A stretch of 64,000 nucleotides of DNA from NCBI GenBank assembly GCA_019420345.1, contig JAHZHI010000028.1, positions 1 through 64,000 of the forward strand, in the 5' to 3' direction. A model generated the notes under the pieces. That model was not told the DNA's origin. It saw only the letters and a program-made list of their open reading frames with translations, and did no database searches. The stretch comes from Peptococcaceae bacterium. Its GTDB lineage: Bacteria > Bacillota > Peptococcia > Peptococcales > Peptococcaceae. Positions 24,593 to 34,108 of this stretch are shown in pieces (position 1 is the stretch's first letter; every line of letters begins with the position of its first letter). Both the position numbers and the translations under genes were made by a program.

Positions 24593-27500
24593 TTATTGAT
24601 GCAAGCGATAGAGCATTTTCAGATCGTTATCCAGATAAACACTCGCCGCCAAATTTGGATCATAGGTCACACACGTTCCTCGGTCTGGCGCCGATGGCAC
24701 GGTGATCACTTCGCCCAATCGTTCCATGGTGAGGTTGCGGCCATAACGGGCACGATAGCATTCCTCCAATGCATAGAAAATATCACGAGCGTTGCGAATG
24801 CAGCACGCAGAAAAATCAAACAAAGCTTCTCTGCTGGCCCCCTGCAAATCCGGATTCGTGTATGGCAGCACTGGATTGACCGACGGCGACACCTCCGAAA
24901 TATTAAAGCACGCTCGATTCACGGTGTCTCCGCCGATGAACGGATAAAGCGATGATTCCACATACCATTTGCGCACATTTGGAATATAGTACACACTGTC
25001 TGCCTCAACACCGCGCCGTGTGACACGGTCACGGCCAACGCCGGTGATCACGCCAAATACCAGTTCACGAATTGGCACCTGTTCATTTCGCAGCAGTTCA
25101 TCCAGCACTGCAAAACGCTTGCCAATGTTCATGATGTCATCGACAAGGATGATCGGACGGTTAAACGAGCGAATCATGCGCACCTGATCGGCCAGTGGCG
25201 GATAGCCTTCAAATGGACCAACGCTGTAATCTGAAAGGTCTTCCTTATAAACAGTGTCGGTGTGCATGGTCTTGGTCACTGTGTTTGGAATGACGCGCTC
25301 GCGCAGGATGCGGCCAAATGGCACGCACATATTCTCGCCCAGCAGACGCGGGGTGACGGTCTCATTCGGCACTTCGTTGATGGCCGTGATTTTCTCGACC
25401 ATGCGCGGGAAGATGACTTCAGAAGCCAGCGTCAAAACCAGCTCACCTGGGTAAAGCGCACGCAGCGTTGTTTGCAGACGGCGATAACCGGTTTCGATTA
25501 CGCGCACCACCTGTGGCTCACTGATCAGCGGCTCTTTGATGAAGTTCTGCAAGTTGCGGAGAATGACGATTGGCTGACGCATATCCACCAGATACACTGG
25601 CATGGTCGCCTCCATTTGTTCCGCCAGAACAAAGCCCTGGCGCCGCACAGCACCCATGATATATTCACTTGGCATGGCATCTTTCGGGAAGAACATGGCG
25701 TAGCCGCAGCCCTTGCCGCAGGCTCCCGCCAAAGCCTCTGTCAAAAGCAATTGTGCAGGGTCGCTGATCATCTCGTCTTTGGTTGTATAGAGCCCGCTAA
25801 TGAGCAGAATCTTGCCAGTCGTGTTGCGCCGCACTTGATCGGCCAATTCCAAATCACCGAGCACCTCATACAGCGATTCCGACGTCATCATGCGGCCGCG
25901 AACGACACCAACCAGGCGGTTATCACGCAGGCGATTACGCAGAAGAATCAACGAATCACCCTGGCAGCGCATATTGTTGCAAATAATATCGACATATTCA
26001 GAACGCACAAGAATCTTGTTATAAATTTCTTCCATCAAGGCTTCATCAGGATGTTCCACCAGTTCGAAAGACAGCACCTTGCCATCGACAAGCGGTTTGT
26101 ATTCCGGCTCACGCAGATAAAGGCCACTGGAATAAATATAGCCTTGCACCATTGGGTCCACAAGGTTCGACACATCGCGGTTGAGGTCAATGTTCTCACG
26201 CAACATGGTCGACGATATATCGCGAAATTCTTTTGGCAGGTCGACGATTTCCACCTTGCCATGAACCGTCTTCAACGCATCGAGAATGTCTGAATCCAGG
26301 TCTTTGCCGCGGCGGAAAATGATGTGATTCATGGTATGAATGGAATGTTCCGTCACCGGCTTGCGATAGCTGGAAGCATTGGTGATGACATCGCTGCCTG
26401 TCACCATGTAAACCTCCCGCGGTGCAAAAAGCTCTTTCAAGTGTTGCAGATCACGCGGATTGGCAATGTTGATCGGAATTTGATAAGGGAAAATATTAAC
26501 ATGAAACTCATCCGCCACCGACATATTGACGATCTTGCGGCGGATCAGATGCGGCTGCGCCTTTTTTGACCAGGAAAACTCATCGACAGCCAGGTACACC
26601 TCAAAGCCCTGGTCACGGATTGTGCGCATGATTTCTTTGTGAGAACGTGTAAAAGGATCGAAAGTGCCTGGCAAAAAGGCCACCTTTGACCACTCAATGA
26701 CATCAAACGTTTGATGATCCATGCGCCACTGGCTGATAAAGTTCGAAATCGATGACACTGCCGAAGCACGGGCAAAGAGACTGATATCGCCGCCTTCCAC
26801 TTCTGAAAGTAGGAAAAGAATCTTTCGGCAGCCCGTTGTGAAAAGATAATATTTTTCTTCAACCGACATGGCCATTTCTTCCAGCTCGGTCTCATCTGAG
26901 AACACGTCGCTCAAAACCATCATCGCTTCCTGACGCACGCTCTCCCGATAGCAGGCCATGCCTTTAAGAATGGCACCCAGCAGAATATGGCAGCGATGGC
27001 AGTAATCTTCCTCGGTGATTGAAAAACGCTCAGGATATTTCGGGAAATACCGCAGCAAATAGCCTATGGTGTCCAGCGCACGCATGACAATGCCATTGTT
27101 GCTGCTGGCTAAAAGCCCTGTAATGTGGGTAATCATTTCATCCAGCTGCACCGGTGGCAGCCAGAGAAGTGTTCGTGCCAAGTATTCAGGAATATACCGC
27201 GAATACCGTGCATCCGCCACTTCAAGGGCGCCAACCAATTCAGTGACCACCTCGTTGCGCTCGTCAATGCGCAGCACCGGAAACAGCTGACTCATGGCCT
27301 GCCCTGCATCACGCGGCACAACCATGATGTCGTTGACTTTCAGCAAATTGGAAAAATGCGCCGCAATATGCAGCCGATGCTGGCTAGGGTCCTGCCGAAT
27401 ATGGTCCGACAGCAGGCGAATATTGACCGCCTTGACAATCCACGGCGTTGCTGTCTGCAAATTTTCTAGGAAAATATCGGAAACCGTATCTGCGTTGCAG

Positions 27501-29437
27501 AATGTTTGGCAGGTGTCCTGCGCATACAGCCCCAAATCGCTGAGCATTTTGTATTTCAAGTAACTGAGCGTGATGTTGCCTGCCACATCCTGGCTCTGCA
27601 AAAAAGCGCCGATTTCTGCCGTCACCGGCAGCTGCGGACGCAAATAAGTCAACCAGTGCATGGCACGCCAGGCGGCGATCTTCGTTTCATAGTTTTCACA
27701 ATCGCTCCACGCAAGCGCACAGCGGCCAATACGCGTCAGGTCCTCGTCACTCATATCAGACAGCGGCAAATCGAACACATCGTTCAAAAGTGCCATGCTC
27801 TCCTCGTCTGTCCAATGCAGAGGTTCATCGAAGCTGACCATGAACAGCTCAAGAAAAGTCTCACGATCCTCACTGGAAGCATGCCGCAGCAGCGACGCCA
27901 CCACATTTTTGCCATTTGTTTGAATGCGCTGTTTCTGCACATCTGTCAACTTCAGATCAGGGCGTAAAATGGCCGTGACATAATGACGCCACAGTTCAAA
28001 GCCCTGCAGCACATCGACATTTTTCAAACCGCTCGGATAGCGTTTGCGATAACCATAGTTGAATTGTGCAATGGTCTTTCCCAAAAGCCGTGCCGCTTCG
28101 ACACGAATATCCCCATCGCGATGCATCATCAGTTCATAAAGATAAGCCGCCGTCTGCCGTTTCTGTTCGTCATCAGTGTAAGCAGTGTAACGGTCGAACA
28201 GCCGCAGATAAACCTGCAGATTGCGCTGATTGGTCTCACTGCGCGCCTGCTCTAGAAAATTCCCAAACTGACGCCCTGCGCCCATGCGATGCATCACGGC
28301 AATATTGGTCTCCACACCCATGTACACCAAAGACTGTACCGTGTCATCGGTATCTTGCAGCGATACCGACGGCATCTGCCGCCGCTGCACAGGCACACCG
28401 TCCAACGGCTCTGTATCCACACCCAGAGACACCATATAGTCATGAAAATCCTTGAGTCTGGAATATACGAACTGATAACGGCGATGTTTTTCCGCATCCA
28501 CATTCTCCAGCTTATCCAGGATAATCTCAAACGCTTCTTTCAGCGAACTGATGCGTGTGCGATTTTCACCATTCACCCGTTCCTGCTTGACACAAAAATC
28601 TGCATAAATCAACACCAGCGATTCCACACTCAGGCGCTCCGGTTCCAAATCCCAAGTGGAATGGTTCGCGGCGATATGCCCGATGTACGTAATCTGATGA
28701 CGATTGAACCAACGGTCTGTGTAGTAATAGTGCATATGCGGCACCGCTTCGCCCGGCTTGCAGCCAAATTTTCCCAAGTCGTGACCAGCAGCCGCGCCGC
28801 TCACCAACGCCAGATCAATCGGCACGCCAACTGCATACAGTGCCCGCGCCACAAACATCGACACATAATGCACACCAGCCACATGCTCCAATGTTTTAAA
28901 CGATGTTGCCTCCATATTCAAACGGAAAAGCTCGTACACATAGTCTTCCCGCCACGCTTTGAGAAAGAGCGCGTATTCACTGCGCGACTCAAATTTTTCA
29001 TATTCTTCCGCTGACAACAACTCAAAATCTACAAACGGCTCTGGCTTCATCACCTTACGTTCTTGATCGAGCAGAAACTGCAGCACCGTCAAATAGAAAT
29101 ACGCCGCTGCATGATACGGCTGAAACCGTTCTTCAGCCTCTGCATCTGGGTAAAGCACCGTGCAGCCAAACTGATAGATAAACGGCAGCCACCCCTCCTC
29201 CGGCGTCTCGCTGATTTCCGCCATCGGCCCCTGACAAAAAGCCAATACTTCAGCACATGTCAATCGCTCACGAATCGGAAACAGTTTCCAAAAAATCTTT
29301 TCCCAATATTCACGCCCAGCAATTTCGCGCACACGCTGTGCCGTCAGGCCTGTTTTATCCAGAAAACGCTGGCTCGACAACTCTGTCACGATCTCCGCCG
29401 CCAGCATCTTGATTTTTTTTGCTTTCATCATCATCAC
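24593..29437 (-). CDS. 1614-residue HD / helical-repeat / NadD-like nucleotidyltransferase / PRTase-like fusion
   Basis: One continuous frame. Residues 185-285: an HD metal-phosphohydrolase domain (His190, HD at 219-220, His254 and His259, Asp280). Residues about 400-900: alpha-helical, HEAT-like repeats. Residues about 915-1110: a nicotinate-mononucleotide adenylyltransferase-like fold, with GTFDPFTRSHKEI (924-936) for the GXFDPXHXGH motif and ISSTMLRENI (SST at 1075-1077, Arg1080) for the second motif. Residues about 1130-1330: possibly acetyltransferase-like. Residues about 1360-1560: phosphoribosyltransferase-like, with ILVDDIMNIGKR around 1430-1441. No signal peptide or membrane span. 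Parts suggest pyridine-nucleotide or nucleotide metabolism, but the function is unknown. The start is one of several codons at 29428-29437. Confidence 0.8.
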   Translation of the reverse strand: MMMMKAKKIKMLAAEIVTELSSQRFLDKTGLTAQRVREIAGREYWEKIFWKLFPIRERLTCAEVLAFCQGPMAEISETPEEGWLPFIYQFGCTVLYPDAEAEERFQPYHAAAYFYLTVLQFLLDQERKVMKPEPFVDFELLSAEEYEKFESRSEYALFLKAWREDYVYELFRLNMEATSFKTLEHVAGVHYVSMFVARALYAVGVPIDLALVSGAAAGHDLGKFGCKPGEAVPHMHYYYTDRWFNRHQITYIGHIAANHSTWDLEPERLSVESLVLIYADFCVKQERVNGENRTRISSLKEAFEIILDKLENVDAEKHRRYQFVYSRLKDFHDYMVSLGVDTEPLDGVPVQRRQMPSVSLQDTDDTVQSLVYMGVETNIAVMHRMGAGRQFGNFLEQARSETNQRNLQVYLRLFDRYTAYTDDEQKRQTAAYLYELMMHRDGDIRVEAARLLGKTIAQFNYGYRKRYPSGLKNVDVLQGFELWRHYVTAILRPDLKLTDVQKQRIQTNGKNVVASLLRHASSEDRETFLELFMVSFDEPLHWTDEESMALLNDVFDLPLSDMSDEDLTRIGRCALAWSDCENYETKIAAWRAMHWLTYLRPQLPVTAEIGAFLQSQDVAGNITLSYLKYKMLSDLGLYAQDTCQTFCNADTVSDIFLENLQTATPWIVKAVNIRLLSDHIRQDPSQHRLHIAAHFSNLLKVNDIMVVPRDAGQAMSQLFPVLRIDERNEVVTELVGALEVADARYSRYIPEYLARTLLWLPPVQLDEMITHITGLLASSNNGIVMRALDTIGYLLRYFPKYPERFSITEEDYCHRCHILLGAILKGMACYRESVRQEAMMVLSDVFSDETELEEMAMSVEEKYYLFTTGCRKILFLLSEVEGGDISLFARASAVSSISNFISQWRMDHQTFDVIEWSKVAFLPGTFDPFTRSHKEIMRTIRDQGFEVYLAVDEFSWSKKAQPHLIRRKIVNMSVADEFHVNIFPYQIPINIANPRDLQHLKELFAPREVYMVTGSDVITNASSYRKPVTEHSIHTMNHIIFRRGKDLDSDILDALKTVHGKVEIVDLPKEFRDISSTMLRENIDLNRDVSNLVDPMVQGYIYSSGLYLREPEYKPLVDGKVLSFELVEHPDEALMEEIYNKILVRSEYVDIICNNMRCQGDSLILLRNRLRDNRLVGVVRGRMMTSESLYEVLGDLELADQVRRNTTGKILLISGLYTTKDEMISDPAQLLLTEALAGACGKGCGYAMFFPKDAMPSEYIMGAVRRQGFVLAEQMEATMPVYLVDMRQPIVILRNLQNFIKEPLISEPQVVRVIETGYRRLQTTLRALYPGELVLTLASEVIFPRMVEKITAINEVPNETVTPRLLGENMCVPFGRILRERVIPNTVTKTMHTDTVYKEDLSDYSVGPFEGYPPLADQVRMIRSFNRPIILVDDIMNIGKRFAVLDELLRNEQVPIRELVFGVITGVGRDRVTRRGVEADSVYYIPNVRKWYVESSLYPFIGGDTVNRACFNISEVSPSVNPVLPYTNPDLQGASREALFDFSACCIRNARDIFYALEECYRARYGRNLTMERLGEVITVPSAPDRGTCVTYDPNLAASVYLDNDLKMLYRLHQ

Positions 29438-29541
29438 GCTCCCGCGTCAGATTCATCATTCGTTGTTGTATATTATCATGTTACCATAATTTTCTGTTAG
29501 ATAACACCACCCGCCTCAAAATCCTTGCTGTCAGCACAAAA

Positions 29542-29584
29542 AATCGCCACACCTTCCCGCCTGCAGCGAAAAGATGTGACGATT
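29542..29584 (-). terminator. Terminator after the flavin reductase gene
   Basis: Long imperfect hairpin (AATCGTCACATCTT/AAGGTGTGGCGATT) followed by TTTTG on the minus strand. Confidence 0.65.
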
Positions 29585-29601
29585 GTCTTTGAAACACATT
29601 A

Positions 29602-30108
29602 TTATTTTTCGTCAAAATCAACGATTTCACCGATGAAGAAATGATGAGGTTCGTCACCGTCGTAATAAGCCTGAACGATATCAGCTGGGATACCTTCTTT
29701 CTTGAACGCATCGCTGTAAAGTTTATGGCAGACGAGGGTGAGCGTGGCTTCTTCAAAGCCCATAGTGCCGTTGGATTTTTCTACTGGCGTCAGGCTGGTG
29801 GCTGCCAATTTATCCTCATCACGGCCAGAGTGGCTGCCGAGATAAGCCATGTCTTTACGGCAGGATTCTGGGAAGAAACTGACGGTGTAATACTCACTCT
29901 TTTCCAGATAGCCGAAGGTGTAACGGCTAGGTTTAACATAAACCGTCGCAATCTGACGGCCATTGCCGCGTGGTGCCCAAATGGTGCCGAGACTGCCCCA
30001 GCTGATGGTCATGGTGTTGTAATCGTCTGGCGTTCCAGCAGTGAGCAATGCCCAATGGTCGTCGAACAGTTTGAAAATGTCTACGTTAAAGTCTTTGATT
30101 GTTTCCAT
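29602..30108 (-). CDS. Flavin reductase-like FMN-binding protein
   Basis: 168 residues of the flavin reductase/flavoredoxin family: HWALLTAGTPDDYNTMTISWGSLGTIW (FMN-binding beta strand), RYTFGYLEKSEYYTVSFFP and a family-typical DMAYLGSHSGRDEDK segment. It likely binds FMN and moves electrons between NAD(P)H or rubredoxin-type partners and acceptors. ATG at 30108 follows TAGGAGG at 7-8 nt; the longer frame (to 30252) does not show a site. Monocistronic. Confidence 0.88.
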   Translation of the reverse strand: METIKDFNVDIFKLFDDHWALLTAGTPDDYNTMTISWGSLGTIWAPRGNGRQIATVYVKPSRYTFGYLEKSEYYTVSFFPESCRKDMAYLGSHSGRDEDKLAATSLTPVEKSNGTMGFEEATLTLVCHKLYSDAFKKEGIPADIVQAYYDGDEPHHFFIGEIVDFDEK

Positions 30109-30208
30109 GTTTTTGCCTCCTAATAAGTCTGTTTTTATTATAGCAGATTCGTCATCCATCATGCAGAGAAATAGATCGTCTGCGCCGCTGGACAAGTACG
30201 CCCTAAAA

Positions 30209-30246
30209 AACGCCATCTTCTTTGCAAACCGCAAAAAAATGGCGTT
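30209..30246 (-). terminator. Terminator after the SDR gene
   Basis: Hairpin AACGCCAT/ATGGCGTT with TTTTTT following on the minus strand. Confidence 0.65.
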
Positions 30247-30259
30247 CAGCATCTATTTA

Positions 30260-31018
30260 TTACAAAAGCCAGCGTTCCATCTCAACAATCCAGCGATGGG
30301 GCAAACATTTTGCACAGACACGAATGGCGCCAGCAAGGCGGCTGTTGGTGCTGACATCGCGTCCACGGGCAGCATCCCTGATGGCGCTGCGTGCAACATC
30401 TTCCGGCTCTTCAAAGCCAAGACGCTTGATCAAGGTCGGCGCCATGCCAGCGCGCTCAAAGAAGCCCGTGTTCATAGGATTAGGGCAGACCGCAATAACC
30501 TGCACGCCGCGTTTTTTCTGTTCGGCATTGAGTGCGCGCGCAAAGGAAAGCACAAAAGCTTTCGTGGCTGCGTAAACAGCAAACCCTGGCTGCGGCAAAA
30601 ATGCGGCAACCGACGCGATCTCGTAGATGACACCGCCGCGCATCATGTAAGGCAGCACCTGCTGTGTGACAGCAACAAGGGCACTGCAATTGAGATCAAT
30701 CATCCCTGTTTGTTCCTGGAGTGCGATGCTGTCCACTGGGCCGGTTTTGCCATAGCCAGCCGAATTCACCACGGCCTGAATCTGCGGCCGCTGCTCAGCC
30801 AACGCTTCAAACAAGTGGCTGCGATCCTTCGCCTGCGCCAAATCAATAGCAAACTGGCGACTCGGCCACGGCAAAGCATTGGCAGTACGCGCCAGCGCAT
30901 CCTGATGCCGTGCCACCAGCCATACTTCATCAAACCAGCAGCCTTCACGCCGCCACTCTTCAAGAAAGGCGCGCCCCAAGCCAGACGTTGCACCAGTGAC
31001 GATGGCAATTTTCATCAC
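30260..31018 (-). CDS. Short-chain dehydrogenase/reductase
   Basis: 252 residues of the classical SDR family. The cofactor loop TGATSGLG lies at about 8-15, the NSAGYG motif at about 90, and the catalytic Tyr-X3-Lys in YAATKAF near 155. It has a C-terminal extension with a weakly hydrophobic end, similar to the DltE/YqjQ group. The substrate is unknown. It overlaps the upstream HAD gene by 4 nt. Confidence 0.9.
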   Translation of the reverse strand: MMKIAIVTGATSGLGRAFLEEWRREGCWFDEVWLVARHQDALARTANALPWPSRQFAIDLAQAKDRSHLFEALAEQRPQIQAVVNSAGYGKTGPVDSIALQEQTGMIDLNCSALVAVTQQVLPYMMRGGVIYEIASVAAFLPQPGFAVYAATKAFVLSFARALNAEQKKRGVQVIAVCPNPMNTGFFERAGMAPTLIKRLGFEEPEDVARSAIRDAARGRDVSTNSRLAGAIRVCAKCLPHRWIVEMERWLL

Positions 31019-32034
31019 TCGTCACTCCCACCATTTTTGAGATGCTGCGTGGACTGCATTTGTGCGATTTCCTTTCGGAACAAAATCTGAGTGCCCTTAT
31101 AAAGCAATGGCAGCCCTGCAAGAGTGGCAATGCCCAAAGCAAGGGCAGGCGCACCGATCAATGCTGTCACACCGCTTACAATGCCCACGGTTGCCACACC
31201 CAATGGCACCGACAGAATCGCAAACGATTTTGCCACACGTGCACATAACGTATTTTTTTTACCAATCTTTGCCAAAAGCGCCGTGATGGAAAGGCTGTTG
31301 ATCACAAAAATCACACCAAACGTCCCAACAGCAGACCATTTTGTATTCCGCACCACCACTTTAGCGGCATGGCCGGCTATCAGCAAATGCACAGCACCCA
31401 CAAGAATCGTCAGCAGCGCTTCGCGCTTGTTAAAAAGCGTGAAAAAGCCCTGCATGCCTTTCTGTTTTGGTGCTTCCCAGGCACTGAGCGTACCATTTTT
31501 GAGCACGATATGTGCTTCTTTGCCAAGCTCGGCAATCGGTGTGTCACTGAGCGAATCGGAATAAACGTGTTCCACCTCCGCTGGATCAAATCCTGCTTCC
31601 ACAAATCGACGCACTTTTTCTGCGCCATAGCAATTCTCACTCAGGAAATGTCCAGTGTATTTATTAACATCGCTGGCAATAACATGGGTCAGTCCCAATC
31701 GTTTGCAAAGCGGCTCTACAATAAAAGCCGGCGATGCCGAAATGACCACATCATCCTGACGTGCCTGGCGTGGATAATAACGCATGATGCGATCTTCATG
31801 CGTATCCCAGAAGGCTTCAATGGCAGCGTCGATGTCTGGTACCGCCGCAAACATGCTGAAATAACGCTCCTTAAAAGTGGTCTTATCAATTTTACCTGCC
31901 ATGTAAGCAGCCACCGCAGCCAACTGACGAGGCACATAACGCCATGTACGTGGATAATGACGGTAACAATAGAGCACAAAATCACGCGTGCTGTCACCAT
32001 CGTAAATGGTCTCATCAAAATCGTATAAATTCAT
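31015..32034 (-). CDS. HAD-IB phosphatase with membrane-spanning C-terminal domain
   Basis: 339 residues. The first 200 are a SerB-like HAD-IB phosphatase: motif I YDFDETIYDGDST, motif II VISASP, a Lys (GAEKVRRF), and motif IV YSDSLSDTP. After a linker, residues about 215-315 hold four hydrophobic segments (LLTILVGAVHLLIAG and others), so the enzyme is membrane-tethered. It may act on a phospho-lipid or glycan intermediate rather than phosphoserine; that is inference. First of the HAD-SDR pair. Confidence 0.85.
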   Translation of the reverse strand: MNLYDFDETIYDGDSTRDFVLYCYRHYPRTWRYVPRQLAAVAAYMAGKIDKTTFKERYFSMFAAVPDIDAAIEAFWDTHEDRIMRYYPRQARQDDVVISASPAFIVEPLCKRLGLTHVIASDVNKYTGHFLSENCYGAEKVRRFVEAGFDPAEVEHVYSDSLSDTPIAELGKEAHIVLKNGTLSAWEAPKQKGMQGFFTLFNKREALLTILVGAVHLLIAGHAAKVVVRNTKWSAVGTFGVIFVINSLSITALLAKIGKKNTLCARVAKSFAILSVPLGVATVGIVSGVTALIGAPALALGIATLAGLPLLYKGTQILFRKEIAQMQSTQHLKNGGSDE

Positions 32035-32048
32035 CGTTAATCTCCTCC

Positions 32049-32753
32049 TTATTGCAAACCCTGGTTGCCTAAATATGCCACTTCTTCATCTGTCAGCAAA
32101 CGCCATTCGCCAGGCGCCAGCGCTTCGTCCAGTGCCAACCCGCCGAAGCTGGTGCGATGCAGCGCCGTTACAACACCGCCCAACTCATGCATCATCCGCT
32201 TCACCTGGTGGAATTTGCCTTCCCGCAGTCGTAAAAAGCAATGGCCTGGTGCCACCACGTCCAGCTTGGCAGGTGCGCTTGTAAAATCGCCAAGATCGAT
32301 CCCTGCCGCACACTGCGCTGCAGCATCCGCGGCAAGCGTTTCATCATAAAACACCTCATACACTTTTTCCACATGCCGCTTGGGGCTCAGCAGGCGATGA
32401 GCCAATGCACCGTCATTGGTAAGCAGCAACAACCCTGTCGTGTCCTTATCCAGCCGCCCCACCGGCATCACCTGCATGCGTGCAAAACGCTCCGGCAAAA
32501 GATCCATCACCGTCTCCTGCTCCTTATCCTTGGCAGCTGTGATGACTCCGGCTGGTTTGTTCAGCATCAGCCATACCGTCGGCGCATACACCAAGGGCTG
32601 TCCGTCAATCGCCACCTCACTGTCAGCCGCAACCTTAACAGCACCTTGCTTTGCGCGCACACCATCAACGGTCACTTGCTGCCGCTTGATCAAGCGTTCA
32701 ATATCGCGGCGGCTGCCATAGCCCAAATCATGCAGATATTTGTCAAGCCGCAT
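32049..32753 (-). CDS. Ribosomal small-subunit pseudouridine synthase (RsuA/RluB/E/F family)
   Basis: 234 residues. An N-terminal S4 RNA-binding domain (MRLDKYLHDLGYGSRRDIERL) precedes the synthase domain with the catalytic Asp in GRLDKDTTGLLLLTNDG. Most likely RsuA, modifying 16S rRNA, but RluB/E/F members share these motifs. The start is chosen from GGAGG spacing; an upstream in-frame ATG is two codons away. 14 nt upstream of the HAD gene. Confidence 0.9.
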   Translation of the reverse strand: MRLDKYLHDLGYGSRRDIERLIKRQQVTVDGVRAKQGAVKVAADSEVAIDGQPLVYAPTVWLMLNKPAGVITAAKDKEQETVMDLLPERFARMQVMPVGRLDKDTTGLLLLTNDGALAHRLLSPKRHVEKVYEVFYDETLAADAAAQCAAGIDLGDFTSAPAKLDVVAPGHCFLRLREGKFHQVKRMMHELGGVVTALHRTSFGGLALDEALAPGEWRLLTDEEVAYLGNQGLQ

Positions 32754-32807
32754 CCTCATCCCTCCTTGATACAAAAGATGGGAGCGCAAACGGCTCCCAC
32801 CATGATT

Positions 32808-34088
32808 TTATTCATCGTCGGCATCGGTCGGTTTTTCAAAAACGACCCGCACCTTTTCAATATGACGTTTTTCAACTTCCAGCACTGTAATGGTAAACGG
32901 CGGAAAAGTCACCACTTCACCCGGACTGGCAAGATGATCCAAAAGATCTACCACCCAGCCGCCAAGCGACGACGCTTCAATGTCATCCTCATAGTCGTCG
33001 AAATCGAGTCCGAAGAACTCAAAGAAATCATCAATGTCCATGTTGGCATCGGCCAGATACACCGAAGGTTCAATGGCGATAATTGGCTGCTCTGCCACTT
33101 CGTCATGTTCATCCCAAATATCACCGACCAACTCTTCGATGATGTCCTCAAGGGTCACAATCCCAGCTGTGCCGCCATATTCGTCGACAACCACCGCCAT
33201 ATGCGACTGGTTCTTCTGCAAGCTCAAAAGCAGGCTTGATGCTTTCGACTGAATGAACACCACCTCCACTGGCTGCAGCAAGGACACATACTCGCTCAAC
33301 TCGCCATCGAGCATGGCGTTAAAGACATCTTTCAAATGCAAAATGCCAATGATGTTATCGATGCTGTCATGATACACCGGCAGGCGCGAATAGCCGGTGT
33401 TGGAAAAGACATCCAGCACATCACGCACATCCATCTCATCATCGATGGACACCACACGCACACGCGGCTGTAAAATATCCTTGACGAGCAGTTCTTCAAA
33501 ATTGATCGCTGAACGGATCAGATCACTCTCACGCGCTTCCATCTCACCGCCGCTTTCGGCTTCATCGATCATGTTCAGCAGCTCATCTTCAACATATTCC
33601 TCTTCATCATCCTCACCGCTGGCGCGCTCAATGATGATATGCCCACTGCCAAAAATAAACGTCAGTGGACGCAAAAGCACCATCAGAAACTTCAGCGGTT
33701 TAGCCACACGGCAGAACACACGATTTTCATAACGCTGCGCAATCATGCGCGGCAGCAATTCACCAATAATCAGAACCAACAAAAACAGCACAATGATCCC
33801 AATTACAATGCCGTGCTGAGAATAGTAATACATGATGAACAACGTGCCCAGCATGATGGCTGCCAAATTCACAATCGTATCACCGACATTGATGGTCGTC
33901 AGCACCCGATTGGTGTCATCCAGCATACCCAGTGCCACTGCTGCCGAGCGATTATCTTCATCTTCCGCCCAATGGCGCAACGTGACCGGACTGGCGAGCA
34001 AAAACGACATCTCTGCCATGGAAAAAAACGCCGAACATAGGATCAACGCTAAAATTCCCAAAGTATATGTGGCATAAACCATGCTCAT
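32808..34088 (-). CDS. CNNM/CorC (HlyC)-family membrane protein with CBS domains
   Basis: 426 residues. An N-terminal CNNM-type membrane domain with about four spans (residues 5-150), a CBS pair (around 195-315, with DILQPRVRVVSID and MAVVVDEYGGTAGIVTLEDIIEELVGDI), and a C-terminal CorC_HlyC domain. The family is linked to Mg2+/Co2+ export or homeostasis, historically called hemolysin C-like. It lies 20 nt downstream of the Rrf2 regulator gene, so may be co-regulated. Confidence 0.92.
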   Translation of the reverse strand: MSMVYATYTLGILALILCSAFFSMAEMSFLLASPVTLRHWAEDEDNRSAAVALGMLDDTNRVLTTINVGDTIVNLAAIMLGTLFIMYYYSQHGIVIGIIVLFLLVLIIGELLPRMIAQRYENRVFCRVAKPLKFLMVLLRPLTFIFGSGHIIIERASGEDDEEEYVEDELLNMIDEAESGGEMEARESDLIRSAINFEELLVKDILQPRVRVVSIDDEMDVRDVLDVFSNTGYSRLPVYHDSIDNIIGILHLKDVFNAMLDGELSEYVSLLQPVEVVFIQSKASSLLLSLQKNQSHMAVVVDEYGGTAGIVTLEDIIEELVGDIWDEHDEVAEQPIIAIEPSVYLADANMDIDDFFEFFGLDFDDYEDDIEASSLGGWVVDLLDHLASPGEVVTFPPFTITVLEVEKRHIEKVRVVFEKPTDADDE

Positions 34089-34108
34089 CCATCCTCCGTT
34101 TCAAAAGA

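Noticed and set aside
25262..26293. 343-codon plus-strand open frame
   Set aside because: Antisense to the 1614-residue gene; His/Gln-rich translation typical of a reverse-frame artefact.
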